A stretch of 64,000 bases of DNA, taken from contig NHNY01000011.1 of NCBI GenBank assembly GCA_002786065.1, forward strand, positions 1 to 64,000, given 5' to 3'. Under the pieces are notes generated by a model. That model was given only the letters and a program-made list of their open reading frames with translations, was not told the origin of the DNA and ran no database searches. Each line of letters opens with the position of its first letter. Within the stretch, counting starts at the first letter, position 1. The stretch comes from Microcyclospora pomicola. Its lineage: Eukaryota; Ascomycota; Dothideomycetes; Capnodiales. Positions 42,955-53,851 of the stretch are shown here, piece after piece. The position numbers were made by a program, and so were the translations under genes.

Positions 42955-43938
42955 TTACTTGGCCAAGAACTTATCGATCGTCGCCTTCATGTCCGAGGCG
43001 ATCAAGCGGTTCACATGCGTGGTCGGCTGGATGAAGTTCATCCAGTAGAAGCTGTTGGCGCCCTGCCAGGTGTACGAACCGCTGATACATTTCTCCCACA
43101 TTGCGTCGCCGTCGCCATCGCAGAAGTCGGCGAGACTCTCCGTCAGGCCGTATGAGTTCTTGTTGTTCATGACGTGGATCATGAACGTGTAAACGTCGTA
43201 GTAGATGATCTTCTTCGCGTATGTGGATCCCGCGAGAGCAGTCTTGATGGCGGCGTTGGCGTTGGAGATCTGCTGGCCCCAGGTCGCGACGCAGCCGCCG
43301 TCAGGGCAGAGGTACTTCGTAGTCACGGGCGCGAGGTGCTTAGGGTAGATGTTGGCGACGAAGACGTAGGGAGCGCCCTTTTTGATCAAGTATTCGGCAT
43401 CAGCGAGGATACGAGTCGACATGTTGGAGGCGAACTGTGCGTTCTTGGGGTCGCCGCCGTAGAATGCGTCGGTGTGCTGGGAGACATCGTTCAGACCCGG
43501 CCATATGAATTGTAATGATTTGGTGATGCCTGAGGGTGTTCCCTTGACCGTATAGTTCTTGTAGATTTGGTCGTGGATGCTGGGCACGGGAGCACCATTG
43601 TACTTGGCCGAGGCAGCCGTGTATGAGTTGTCAATCGTAGCACCACCTGATGACGCGCCACAGCAGCCGCCAAAGGCGTAGTCCACGAGCGGAATCTTGA
43701 GCAGATCTGCGAGATAGCTCACAGCGACAGGACCATCGGTCCATGTTCCGAAACCATAAACGTTGGCCGGGCTGCCTGTGATGCCATGGGCATAGCTTCC
43801 GTTGCCATTGTCCGAAAGCTCATCACCAAACGCCACGAGCTTGTTGAAAGGATAGGTCGTAGCACGTTCAGCTATAACTGCTGCAGAAGTCTGGGAAAGA
43901 CACGCTGCGAACGCCACCAGAGTAAGTGAAGAATACAT
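42955..43938 (-). CDS. Secreted GDSL/CE16-like protein lacking the catalytic triad
   Basis: 327 aa with a signal peptide (MYSSLTLVAFAACLSQTSAA). The fold is that of fungal SGNH/GDSL esterases (CE16-like): block I is KLVAFGDELSDNGNGS, block II contains YGFGTWTDGPVAVSYLADLL, block III is WPGLNDVS and the C-terminal block is YWMNFIQPTTHVNRLIA. In canonical enzymes block I is GDSLSDNG and the last block holds the catalytic Asp and His (like WDDVHPTT). Here the serine is Glu, the Asp is Asn and the His position is Gln, so classical serine-esterase activity is not expected. It may be a binding protein or use different chemistry. Related fungal proteins with GDE in place of GDS are, to my recollection, not rare. 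Convergent with the second reductase, 162 bp apart. Confidence 0.88.
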   Translation of the reverse strand: MYSSLTLVAFAACLSQTSAAVIAERATTYPFNKLVAFGDELSDNGNGSYAHGITGSPANVYGFGTWTDGPVAVSYLADLLKIPLVDYAFGGCCGASSGGATIDNSYTAASAKYNGAPVPSIHDQIYKNYTVKGTPSGITKSLQFIWPGLNDVSQHTDAFYGGDPKNAQFASNMSTRILADAEYLIKKGAPYVFVANIYPKHLAPVTTKYLCPDGGCVATWGQQISNANAAIKTALAGSTYAKKIIYYDVYTFMIHVMNNKNSYGLTESLADFCDGDGDAMWEKCISGSYTWQGANSFYWMNFIQPTTHVNRLIASDMKATIDKFLAK

Positions 43939-45442
43939 TCTGCCAGAGAATTTAGTCTGAGTTGAATGGCCGGCCTCAGCACAACGAAGCCTTGCGTTAT
44001 ATAGATGTCCCCGAGAGATTTCAGGGCGATCGGAGGCAAGATGCGTTCATATCCCACAACTCCTGGTGTGTGACATGACCGCTTCAGACGCTCAAGCACG
44101 TGGGCCAGGCTCCGCGATAATACTGCATTGTATCAGCTCGCGTGGCGAGTCCAGGTCATGGTGTCGTAGAACCGAACCATCTATCCAACAGAAGGCCGGA
44201 ACGGAAGAAGCATGCGGGATGTGCTAAGGCTGGCTAAGCACCTGAGACTCATGGTTCACGAAACCGCTAGGATTGCGATTTTTTGATTGGCGAGGCCATG
44301 TGCCAGCACTAGAACATGCTGCGTTTCGAACGGTTTACCCTTGAACCTTGTGACATCGGGATAGCATCGAAATGAGTACGGGGGAAGGAGGGGCGCGGCT
44401 CTACGCCCGACGCGCTCACGTTGAGGATTTGGAGGAAGTTATCCGGTTTCAGATTTGCCAACCCTCCCGCGATGAAGCACGGGGAAGCATCAGTCGCATT
44501 TTGTGGGATTTGCTCAAATGCGAGAGATCGATTCCTTCCTCCGGAGAAACTCGTGTGTGACGTCCTTGCTGGCAAAGTGGCCGAATGGTCAAGTCAGTGG
44601 TTGATGATGTCGTGAAAGGAATGAGGAGGAGTGAGGTGTGATAGCGAGCCAGAACTTCCAGCCTATAACGGCACGTCCTATAGCCGCTGTGATGAACGCA
44701 GGGTCCCGGAGAAGAGTGGGTAGAAGAAACGATCCATCTTTCCGATACATTTGACGCAAGGATCAGTGTGCTGGAGCCTGTAGGGGTCATGAGTGGCACA
44801 TCGTGGTGATGTATTAGCAATATTCCATAGGCGGTACTATAGTGCCAGATATACACAGACTCGACAAGTACATGACCTGCGTCTCCTTATACATAGTGCA
44901 ACCAATGTTCTAGCCTACCACTGCAGCCTTCGCTTCATTACTCGTGCTTGACGGCAGTCCGAGTCCCCGGCCTTATAATGTATTGCAGTGCACGTCAAGA
45001 TCGTCGTACCGCAAATCGAGGCTCTCGTGATTGTCTCGATCTGGCAGAAATCTGCAGATGATCGCAGTACATTTCTGCCGAGGAGAAGTCGACTGCTACG
45101 TGAACGTTGATCTCCAAGTGTTGCGCAGACAATCTATGTGTCGGCGAAATTCACGATCCGGGGATGGCTATGGCAACTAGTAGCATAAACGGCAAGCTGG
45201 CGTGGGATCGGGATTTGCCTCCCATCAACTGGGAAGAGTGCAGTCATGACGAAGATAAAACATGATTATGACAGTACATGACCGAACAAGAAGACTACTA
45301 CTAGCCTTAAGATCAGGTAGGTCGGAGCCCACTGGCTTGAGCTTCTCTGTTAGCACCGTGATTGATTTCCTTCGCGCCTCCCTTTTTGCTTCCCAATAAC
45401 CTGCTTAGCCCGTATTCACTTACTGGTCAATAAGAAGCTGAA
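43939..45442. other. 1.5-kb intergenic region, no gene seen
   Basis: The longest frame (44449-44856, minus) reads as non-coding. A GTGGCCGAATGGTCAAG string at about 44577 resembles the start of a class II tRNA but has no matching acceptor or T-arm. Presumed promoter of the GDSL-like gene and terminator of BBP. Confidence 0.45.
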
Positions 45443-47381
45443 TCATGCTGGTGGGGGTGGCGGAGGGATGTCACTAGGCGGGGGAGGCGGTGGTAGATCA
45501 CCAGGGGGAGGCGGCGGTGCATCCATCTGTTGTCGGCCCATCTGCCACGGTGCCGCAGGAGGTGCGCCGTAACCCTGAGCGTCGCCGTTGTGTTGTTGTT
45601 GCCACGGAGCCCCACCACCTCGAGACTGTTGCCAGGGAGCTCCTCCACCAGGGGCGCCTTGATTGTAGCCATTGTTGTAGCCACCACCATAACCAGATTG
45701 GTCTTGTCCGCCACGGCTTTGTTGCCATGGAGCAGGCCCGTTGTTCTGAGGCTTCTTCCATGGCGCTTCGCCACCGCTTTGCTGTTGGCTCCACGGGGCA
45801 GGACCACCATGCGGTACGCCACCGCGAGCAGCCCATGGCGGAGGAGCACCAGCTCCGGCACCGTTGTTGTCAGCACCTGAGCCGTTGTACTCAATCCGTG
45901 CAGGCGCGGCACCGCCGCCAATCTCGTTCATGAGCTTGTCATAATCTTGATCAATAGCGTCTGCACCAGGACGACGTGGTGGGCCGTTTTGGAAGCGAGC
46001 ACCAGGAGCGCGGTCTTGGCAATCGCGGGCCATATGTCCAGCATTACCACAAACACGGCAGATGACACTGGCAGTAAAGTTGCGTGCTTGAGGGCAATCG
46101 TACTTGCGATGGCCGATCTCACCACAGTTCTGACAAGCCTGATTCTCATCGTCACGAAGCGTGCCGTTCAGCGCAGCGAGCTCGCGGAGTTGATTGCGCT
46201 TGAGCTCGTTCTGACCTTCGGGGATTGAAGCAGCCTGGATTTGGTTAGTCGGCCTCCTTTCATGGTAGAGTGGAAATTCCGGATGACGTACCGTCTCGAT
46301 AACATTGTGAATCAGCTTCTTGGCTTTGGCGATCTTGTCCTCTGTGTCTGCCATGATCAAGCAGTGCAGGTCTTCGTCTTGGTTGCTGGCATGTGCCGCG
46401 TCGGATTTGCCCTTTCCTTCTTTGACCGAGCCTTTACCACGAATGGCTATTTTTGCTCCCGATTCCGTTTCCATCTTCTTCAGAGTATTGCCACGTGGGC
46501 CAATGAGGAGACCGACTGTTAGTGAAAAGAAGCTAGGTGTTAGTAGATGGTCTTGTAAAGCGTATGAAGTGAGAGTTAGCAGAACGGGGTTAGTATGGCT
46601 TTTGATCGCCATGACCAAAACTGTGATATTGGATACAGTGCAAGCAGGAATAGAAGGGTTAGTGGGTTAGAATGCATACTGAAGTTAATTTCTGGATAGT
46701 CGTTGACAGGTACGTAGACCTTCTCCTGTGTCTTTGTCGGTCGACGATAGTCAGATGGCGGATGATAGCTGGGGATGATCTTCATCGCCTTCTCAATCAG
46801 CTTGTGACGCTCGTCCTCGAGCTTTTTACGGTAGCGGAACTCGCGCGTGTTGACACGCTGACCGAAGTTGTTGTACTGTGGTGCGGGTGACGGAGACCTG
46901 ATGAATGTCAATCAGAGTTTTGCTCGATGAAGGAATGGGCTATTCGGACTTACCGGTCGCCGTCCGCTGGCACGACATCGTTAATACGCAGCTTTTGGCT
47001 GATCTCCTCAATGCGCAAGTGTGTCACATAAGCGTCTAGCTGCTCTGCAGTCATCGGTGCTGTGATAGCAGTTGGCAAGTTCATCAAGCCTGCCGCCTTG
47101 TTGTCCGAGGCATCCCCCCAACGATTTCTCTTGCGTCTCTTCTTGGTGCCATCTGGGTTGTACTCAGGCTCGCGTGGTGGACGCTGAGTGTCTCTGCCAC
47201 GGCTTTCGTCTTCATCTCCCCTTCCGCGCTTGTTATTGTCGCTGTACGCAGGTGGAGACCGAGAATCGCCAAAATCAGGTGGTGGCGCACTCTCCTCAAA
47301 TCCTCTCCGACGGTTCCCAAGTGGGATTACGTTCGCACCAGTCTGGCCAACGTTTGGCGGCCGTCCGCCTCTGTAGGACAT
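45443..47381 (-). CDS. Branch-point-binding protein / splicing factor 1
   Basis: Four exons (47381-46954, 46897-46680, 46515-46292, 46234-45443) give 553 aa. An RNRWG U2AF-ligand motif lies near residue 86. A helix-hairpin region follows. The KH domain has [16 protein letters not shown], encoded across the second intron. The QUA2-like segment ends at VIET and is followed by two CCHC zinc knuckles ([14 protein letters not shown] and [14 protein letters not shown]). The C-terminal 200 residues are Gly/Pro/Gln/Trp-rich with repeats like GGAPWQQ and end in a polyproline tract. This is the Msl5/BBP/SF1 protein that recognises the intron branch-point sequence (UACUAAC) in the early spliceosome with U2AF. 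Its second intron (164 nt) is long for this genome and packed with branch-point-like motifs. Confidence 0.95.
46516..46679 (-). promoter_or_regulatory. BBP intron 2 with six CTAAC branch-point-like motifs
   Basis: On the transcribed strand CTAAC occurs at 46670-46666, 46662-46658, 46593-46589, 46579-46575, 46543-46539 and 46522-46518. Two are full TACTAAC sites (the motif BBP itself prefers). The other introns of the window are about 50-80 nt and show one such site at most. The intron interrupts the KH domain codons, so its retention would abolish the protein. Autoregulation of splicing is an inference. Confidence 0.6.
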
Positions 47382-47896
47382 GATGAGTGCTGATGAACAA
47401 GTGAGAACTTGCTTGGTGGCACGTTGATGTAAATGTTTCGCAAAAGTTTAGGAGACAGGCATGTGGTAAGCTGATGAGCTCCGCGAGTCAGTGTCGCGAT
47501 ATCACGTGATACTGCTAGCTCGTCGTTATGGAAGTTTAGCGTATCATAACATGCTGTTTATGCAACCAACAGTCATGTATCCTTTTTGTGTTGTGAGATG
47601 GTGTCGTACACAGTGAACGACAACCTATCTCAACATCCTTCTACGTGAGGCGTATGTATACTCCATGTATATACCTGCCTTAGCCTTACAAGCATACATT
47701 AGTCGAACAGAGCTGGCTTGACTGATGATGTACATAAGGTTGACAAGCTTGCTACAATGGCTCACAGTATAGAGCTTCAAGACGGCCGAACGTGCAAACA
47801 CGATGTGCAACGTCAAAAGCTTCATGAGTTCAACAGGTGCTACTCTCTGTCCACGTCTTCTTGACATCGCATCATGCCATCAAATTCAAGATCGAA
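47382..47896. other. Intergenic between BBP start and regulator stop
   Basis: About 515 bp with no convincing open frame. It contains the BBP promoter. Confidence 0.4.
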
Positions 47897-50253
47897 TTAT
47901 TGCAACATGAAGTTGTAGTTTCCAAGGTTCCACATAGGACCCACCATCTGTTCATCTTGTCAGCAAGTGGCAGTACATTGAAGAGAACATCACAACTTAC
48001 CATCGACCAGTCTTCCTCGGTAAGTTCAGGAAGTGGAAACTCTGTAGACATCTGATCCGCATCTCCCACATTCTGCAAGGTCCGTGCTTCCAAGATCGGA
48101 ATACACTCCTGGACCGCTTGTATTGCCGTCTTCAACAAAAGATCTAACATTGCTTCAGGAGTTTCTCGCCTCAGAAGCGCTTGACAGCGGGCCGCAAGCG
48201 TGCATGTAACCATATAGCCTTTGACGCTACATTCCCCAGCCTCAATACATTTCATCTCCACAGACTTCATATCTTCCAGGACGGCGAACAAGTCTGGCCC
48301 AAGAGGAACACTGCCGAAGCTGTCTGCCTCCTGAAGCTGCGCGTGGAGTTCGACGGCTATGATGAGCGATACCTGAAACGCAATGACACGGAAAAATCCC
48401 GAGCCACATACAGCAATACGAGCCAGATCCAACCTTGCTGTCGAAGCTTGACTGACATCAAAATTTTGAACCGACCACGGATATACTGCACACCAGAGTT
48501 TGAGAGTTATTTCCGATACAACCTTACGAGAATATGTGTATGCAGTCTCATTCAATGCTGGACCGAGATATGGCAAATGTAGTGCAAGCATGTAGCGCAA
48601 CACGATAAAGTCTGCCACCTCTGCGCCGAAATCGGGAGGTGTGGCCTTGTCTGCCGGAAACCTTGCTTGAAATGTCTGACGCATGATCTTGTAAGCTTGC
48701 TTCAGCTCGGTATCCAGCTTTAGCGTATCTGTATAGTCACCGTGAGGGCCGATCCGGTTCAAGAATTTCGCGATCATGAGTCGTATAGGTAAGGTTCTCG
48801 CAAGGGCTAGCGCGGCTGACATTTGAGTATGAGTCGATTCCCCCTTTTCGGTTGGATGGTCTTCCAGAAGCTGCTCGTCATCAAGATTTCTGGGAAGTTT
48901 CGTGTCATAATCGTCCGTAGAGATGAGTGGCGGTCCTCCAGAACTTATACTTGACTGTAGAGCTATTTCCATGATGGTGTTCCAGAGTCTCCGGCGCATC
49001 TCTACGACCAAGGTAGGGTGGCTTGCTAAGTTCGAAGGATCTCTGTGCATACCCATGTAAATCGCGGTCCTAAGCACAGAGCCAACGGACTGCCAAATCA
49101 TATCATGTCCGACGTGGACAAATTCTCGCGCCAGCAGAAGTAGTAGGTTGATCTGTATTACAGGAATGCAAAGTCGAGGTTTGTACTCAGGCTTTGCGAG
49201 CCAGAGTTGAGCTTCATGGATCCATCTCACAGCAGAAGCACGAAGGGAGAATTGGTCGTCGTATGTGACCGATCCTATTGCGAGGACCAACTTGACTTGA
49301 ACCAAGAACGGAGTCTGGTCGGTAATTTCCGACGTCCACAGTTTCTCATAATCAGCCATGAAGCTGGGCACGTGAAGGATACGATAGATGGACTCGGTCG
49401 TCCGCAGATAGCGCATGACAAGCTCGTCTGCAATGGTCTTCTGTGGTAGTTCCAATGATATTTGTGGGGGCCAAGGGGGACGAAGCCGCTGTTTTATCAT
49501 TCGACCCAGCTCCTTGCATTTCTGCGTACTCAAATACAAAGTCGACGTGTTGTCCTGTAAGCTTGACCCCATAACCTTGAATAAGTCTAGTACCTACGTT
49601 TCGTCAGCTATTGGAATTTGGTACAGTGCTCTAGTCGAGTTTACCAAGAGCATAGAATTAACGAGATGGCTTTGTCCGAAATGGCGATTCTTATGAATAG
49701 TTGCAACAGACCGCGAGCTTCCAGGCATATTACTGTCATAATGGAAATGGAACGTCCCAGAGACCGCTGAAGTGGCTGTCTGAACGTTGAGATCGAAGCG
49801 TTCGAGCTCTTCCATCCTGTCCTGCGTTGCAGTATTCATTCCTCGCTCGACCTGGCTCTCACGGTCGGGAAGCGGCCTATGCCTGTCATGTCTTGAACGA
49901 CCGTGCGACCGCGCCGAGATATCAGAATCTTGGTTGACCACGTTGGGCGTTTGATTGACATTCGAGCCTTCGTCAAGCGATGAAGGCGTAAGTAGCTGCC
50001 CACGCCGATCTGCTGGAGCATCTCGTGAATATGGATGGCCATCGTCATATACACATCGACCAGTCCGTGACTTAGCACAATTGCTGCAAGGTTCACTGCG
50101 ATCGCACTTCAGTTTGCGTCTGCGACAAAGTGTGCAAGACCTACATTTCATTTGCATAAGCGTAAGCGTTGTTCTTCCTGCAACAGAGCAAGTTCGGACT
50201 TACACAGCGGAGCGTTTACGACGCCGCGCTACACCACTCTTTGCCGGCTCCAT
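47897..50253 (-). CDS. Zn2Cys6 transcription factor with fungal-specific regulatory domain
   Basis: Four exons (50253-50204, 50140-49645, 49593-48001, 47947-47897; introns 63, 51 and 53 nt) give 729 aa. The first splice assembles the DNA-binding domain: RRRKRSAV joins SCTLCRRRKLKCDRSEPCSNC, a CX2CX6CX5CX2CX7C cluster at residues 18-45. The middle homology region (fungal_trans) covers about 200-560, with DELVMRYLRTTESIYRILHVP, FLVQVKLVLAIGSVTYDD and AIYMGMHRDPSN followed by RRRLWNTIMEIAL. The last exon encodes only MVGPMWNLGNYNFMLQ, the acidic/aromatic tail common in this class. It is divergent from an MFS gene, and the short shared promoter has a cluster of TCGGA sites. A local regulator of the adjacent transporter is likely; control of the other biosynthetic genes is possible. 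Confidence 0.92.
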
Positions 50254-50665
50254 CTTGCTAACTTCTTCCTCTCCGTCCTTCGTATCAATTAGATGGATAC
50301 ATTCAGCGGAAGAAACAGTTACTGAGATCGCTGTAGATTTTTCAAGTAACGCAAATACCGGGTGTTGGACGGGAAAGTCGAGGGTATACAATTCGGAGGT
50401 ATGATGACCGAAAGTCGGACTCGGCTTTAAACTGAAACATGAACACACAACATGCCTGGATCATAAATCCGACTCCCACACGAACGACCGATTCCGAGTG
50501 GTTTGACATGTCCGACTATCAGAAAGGCAAGAAAGGTCTATCGAGGTATAAAGATCATGCCTGCTCCCACAAAGGCACCATGTATCTCGCATCACAAAAA
50601 ATTACCTGATATCGGCCCTACAATAGCCGTTCATCAACACATTGGACACCACGACTGAAGCCACG
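50254..50665. promoter_or_regulatory. Divergent regulator/transporter promoter with clustered TCGGA sites
   Basis: 412 bp between the start codons of the Zn2Cys6 regulator and the MFS transporter. TCGGA or its complement occurs five times in 123 bp (50393, 50415, 50468, 50493, 50511). Zn2Cys6 proteins bind CGG/CCG half-sites, so these are candidate operators of the adjacent regulator. Confidence 0.5.
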
Positions 50666-52035
50666 ATGACGACACCCAACGATATCGAAAAGGAGGAGAG
50701 TGTTTCAGTGGAAACACCAGTTGGTGAGGATGTTGTACCAGATGGTGGTACTCAAGCTTGGCTTGTTGCTGCTGGCGCAGCATTCATTACCTTTTCTACA
50801 CTTGGCTTCACGAACTCATTTGGTATGCTACATCCGAACCGATCTCGTTGACCACGAAGCTGATTACAGTACTGCTTAGGTGTTTTCCAAGAGTATGATA
50901 TTACTCATCAGCTCCAAGATCAATCGCCGGACAACATCGCATGGATCGGATCCATCTCGACCTTTCTCATGTTCGCTGGTGGCGCAATTGGTGGGCCGTT
51001 GTTTGATCGCGTGGGTGCAAAGGTGTGTCACAAACCCCGTTGGCGAGGCCCGTCTCCATGCTGACTCGAAGTCAGATCATCTGGCCGGCGGCGGCTTTCT
51101 ACGTCTTTGGTATCATGATGATCAGCATCTCCACCAAGTACTGGCATTTCATGCTGACGCAAGGCGTCCTCCTCGGTATCTGCATGGGATTCCTCCAGTT
51201 CCCGGCGTTCGCGGCAGTCTCGCAATATTTCCACAAGAAACGAGCCGCTGCACTTGGACTGACAGTCGCCGGCAGCTCGGTGGGCGGAGTCATCTTCCCC
51301 ATTGCACTGTCGAACATGCTCAACAGCACCTCTCTGAGCTTCGGCTGGTCCGTGAGGATTGTCGGCTTCATCATGATGCCTCTCCTGGCCTTTTCCAGTG
51401 TGGTGATTCGAGCCCGTTTGCCACCACGTAAGAGCAAGTTCTTTCTTTGGGACGCCTTCAAGAGCCCACGATATTGCCTTCTGGTCGCATCGACGTTCTT
51501 CGTGTTCCTTGGCATGCTCACACCTCTGTTCTATATCCCAACGTACGCTGTCTCTCGAGGTGTAGACCCAACACTGGCTTCTTATCTACTCGCGCTAGTC
51601 AATGCGGCCTCGACATTCGGCAGGATCATACCAGGGATACTCGCGGACAAGTTTGGACCGTTGAACATTTTCAGCGCTGCCGGCTTGCTGACAGGAGTCG
51701 TTGTACTTTGTATGAACGTGACGACATCGACAGCGGGTCTTATAGTATTCTCACTTGCCATCGGCTTTGTGTCCGGGACCATCATCTCTGGTGCCGCAGC
51801 CGCGTTCACATGGACTGCGAAAGACCCGCGAAACATCGGAACGTACATGGGTATGGGCATGGCACTGGCCGGCGTCGCGTCCTTGATCGGACCTCCTGTC
51901 AACGGAGTCTTGCTCAGCCGTTACGACAGTTTTGCGCAGGTGTCCATCTTCAGTGGCGTCGTGTGCTTGGTTGGTGGATTCATTGCTTTCCTCAGCAAAA
52001 TGACAACCACACAAGGCATATTTGGTAAAGTATGA
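50666..52035 (+). CDS. MFS transporter, monocarboxylate (MCT/Mch)-like
   Basis: Three exons (50666-50822, 50880-51022, 51076-52035; introns 57 and 53 nt) give 419 aa starting MTTPNDIEKEES. The PDGGTQAWLVAAGAAF entry into TM1 is the signature of fungal monocarboxylate-permease homologues. NSFGVFQEYDITHQLQDQSP forms the TM1-TM2 loop and AGGAIGGPLFDRVGAK carries the motif-A-like Asp/Arg. About 12 helices follow, with a short central loop around RARLPPRKSKFF. Family members move monocarboxylates, riboflavin or small metabolites; many cluster-borne ones have unknown cargo. Shares a promoter with the Zn2Cys6 regulator. Confidence 0.92.
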
Positions 52036-52459
52036 TGACCACACCAACAGCCACTTATGAGCTTGTCGTACCGAACTGCGTGGAAGCTTTATACTGGCCG
52101 GGACCGTTGCCATTGCAAGCGAGATAAGCTGTCGGATTCGGGACAGCGTGAGTACTGCTTCGAGTCGACATCTGAATCAAGTAGCAGCTGTACTATACCA
52201 TAGATCACTCCCTCAAGACAATGAGCGTAGCCCCCGCCTCTGAAAACATCTTCATTGTATTGAGTCTTTTCTGCACTGCCGTACAAAACTACTCAACGAG
52301 CTCGAGAGAACTGTCGAGTCAGGGCCTCCTATACTCGCCAGAAGCATGTTGTTTGAGCTGGACTGCCAGAGTCTTGTACTGTACAACTGTTGCAAGATTT
52401 CTTATTGTACAGGTAAATCAAGAAACTTTTGGTACATTGTGAAATCTGCTCGACGACAT
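52036..52459. other. Convergent intergenic region
   Basis: About 420 bp between two 3' ends. Nothing recognisable. Confidence 0.4.
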
Positions 52460-53851
52460 TCATGTTACCATAGTCTCCACGGATCCGACGGGGCGTGAGG
52501 CGAAGTTCACACACCCCTCCACGACACCTTCCCGCGTGCCTTTGGAGCTCACCTTATCTCCAGCCAGATAGCCAAGCCAGATTAGTCTCGAAATCCTTTC
52601 ATCGGATACTGAGCCCAGCTTTTGCATTTCTTTCTCGTCTGCCTTTTCACCTGGCTTAGGCTGGAAAAGGACGTCTAAAGCTCCAGATTCATCGCGGTGG
52701 AGGATGAGTATCGAGCCCTTAGGGGCCTTGCCACCTGAAAAGATGCTCTTGAGATTTTGTACAGCTTGGCCAAAGTCCTCTGCATCGAACTCGGAAGATG
52801 CGCCAGGAGTGAGACGGCGAGCCTCCTGTGTTCTCGCGTTGATGCCGTTCACGAAGCCATCCCGAAGATGGCCAAAGTCAGTGTTTCGAGTGGGTGCGAT
52901 ACGCCATGCAGTCTTCAGACCTGGAGTCTTCAAGATTTCGGACCAAATCTCTCTACTGCCAACAGGATCCAAGAGTCTTGACTTGAGCGACTCTTTCTCG
53001 GCTGGAATAAGTGTTGATGCCGCGGAGTTGACGTCGTGAATGAGAGTCTGCTGAAGGGCACTGATGTCGCTCGTTCGAACATACATGCCAACAACGTAAA
53101 CTTGAATGAAGAGCACAGTCCGAATACCAAGGCCAATGAGCGTGTACTCCTCTTGATTGGAAACGTTTCCAGGATTTTGTGGTGAGTTTGGTCGAGCAGT
53201 ACCAACGGAACTGCCGCTTGTCACATTCGACGACTCCAACGGGAGGAAGATAGCGCGTGGAAAGTGAGGGATAGTGCTCGTCCCAGTCTCTACCAACTCG
53301 ATCTCTTCTCCTCGCCCATGTGCAACAATCCTCTTCCCTTCTCCTGCTCCGATAACGTGAACCTCTTTACCCTGGAACTGTTCATTTGCTTCGTCAGACG
53401 CGTCTAATTGCTGCCGACCACTCTTCTTCTTCTGTTCCAGCTCTTTGTCCATCGAATCAATGTCGAGATTCCAGATGATCATTAATAGCATAGCAAAGCT
53501 GATCATAAGTCCCATGCCTGCGGTTCGCATACGCTGAAGGTGGTATTCCCGCTTCTTGAGGCTATTGAGGTATGCCGACCTGACGTCCAGAGGATTTTGA
53601 CCAGTCATGGCAGGAGCGTTCGCTGCACCGACTTCGGGTGCTCCCAGGAATGAGGATGGAGGGACAGGCGCGGTCGCAACATTGCGGCGTGGTGATGCTG
53701 GATTTTGACCACTATATCTTCCTGAAGATGCGTATCGCGGATATTGCGCCAATGCGCTGGATCGAATTCGCTGCGACGACGCTTTCGATAGTCGTATGTC
53801 ACGCAGACGGGATGATAGCAGACGCATGGCTGGTCGTGTTGTTGCCACCAT
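52460..53851 (-). CDS. Mitochondrial Aim18/Aim46-like protein (chalcone isomerase fold)
   Basis: 463 aa from the ATG at 53851. The frame opens upstream, but the sequence from this ATG (MVATTRPAMRLLSSRLRDIR) is a textbook Arg-rich mitochondrial presequence. A membrane anchor lies near 115-135 (GMGLMISFAMLLMIIWNL). The chalcone-isomerase-like domain occupies about 235-463, with EEYTLIGLGIRTVLFIQVYV, GMYVRTSDISALQQTL, TAWRIAPTRNTDFGHLRDGF and ISRLIWLGYLAGDKVSSKG. Yeast Aim18 and Aim46 are inner-membrane proteins with this fold and no isomerase activity; one has been described as haem-binding. Role by homology only. Confidence 0.87.
   Translation of the reverse strand: MVATTRPAMRLLSSRLRDIRLSKASSQRIRSSALAQYPRYASSGRYSGQNPASPRRNVATAPVPPSSFLGAPEVGAANAPAMTGQNPLDVRSAYLNSLKKREYHLQRMRTAGMGLMISFAMLLMIIWNLDIDSMDKELEQKKKSGRQQLDASDEANEQFQGKEVHVIGAGEGKRIVAHGRGEEIELVETGTSTIPHFPRAIFLPLESSNVTSGSSVGTARPNSPQNPGNVSNQEEYTLIGLGIRTVLFIQVYVVGMYVRTSDISALQQTLIHDVNSAASTLIPAEKESLKSRLLDPVGSREIWSEILKTPGLKTAWRIAPTRNTDFGHLRDGFVNGINARTQEARRLTPGASSEFDAEDFGQAVQNLKSIFSGGKAPKGSILILHRDESGALDVLFQPKPGEKADEKEMQKLGSVSDERISRLIWLGYLAGDKVSSKGTREGVVEGCVNFASRPVGSVETMVT

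Noticed and set aside
44575-44660. tRNA-Ser/Leu-like string GTGGCCGAATGGTCAAG
   Set aside because: No T-arm GTTCRA sequence or pairing acceptor stem follows, so it is not a tRNA gene.
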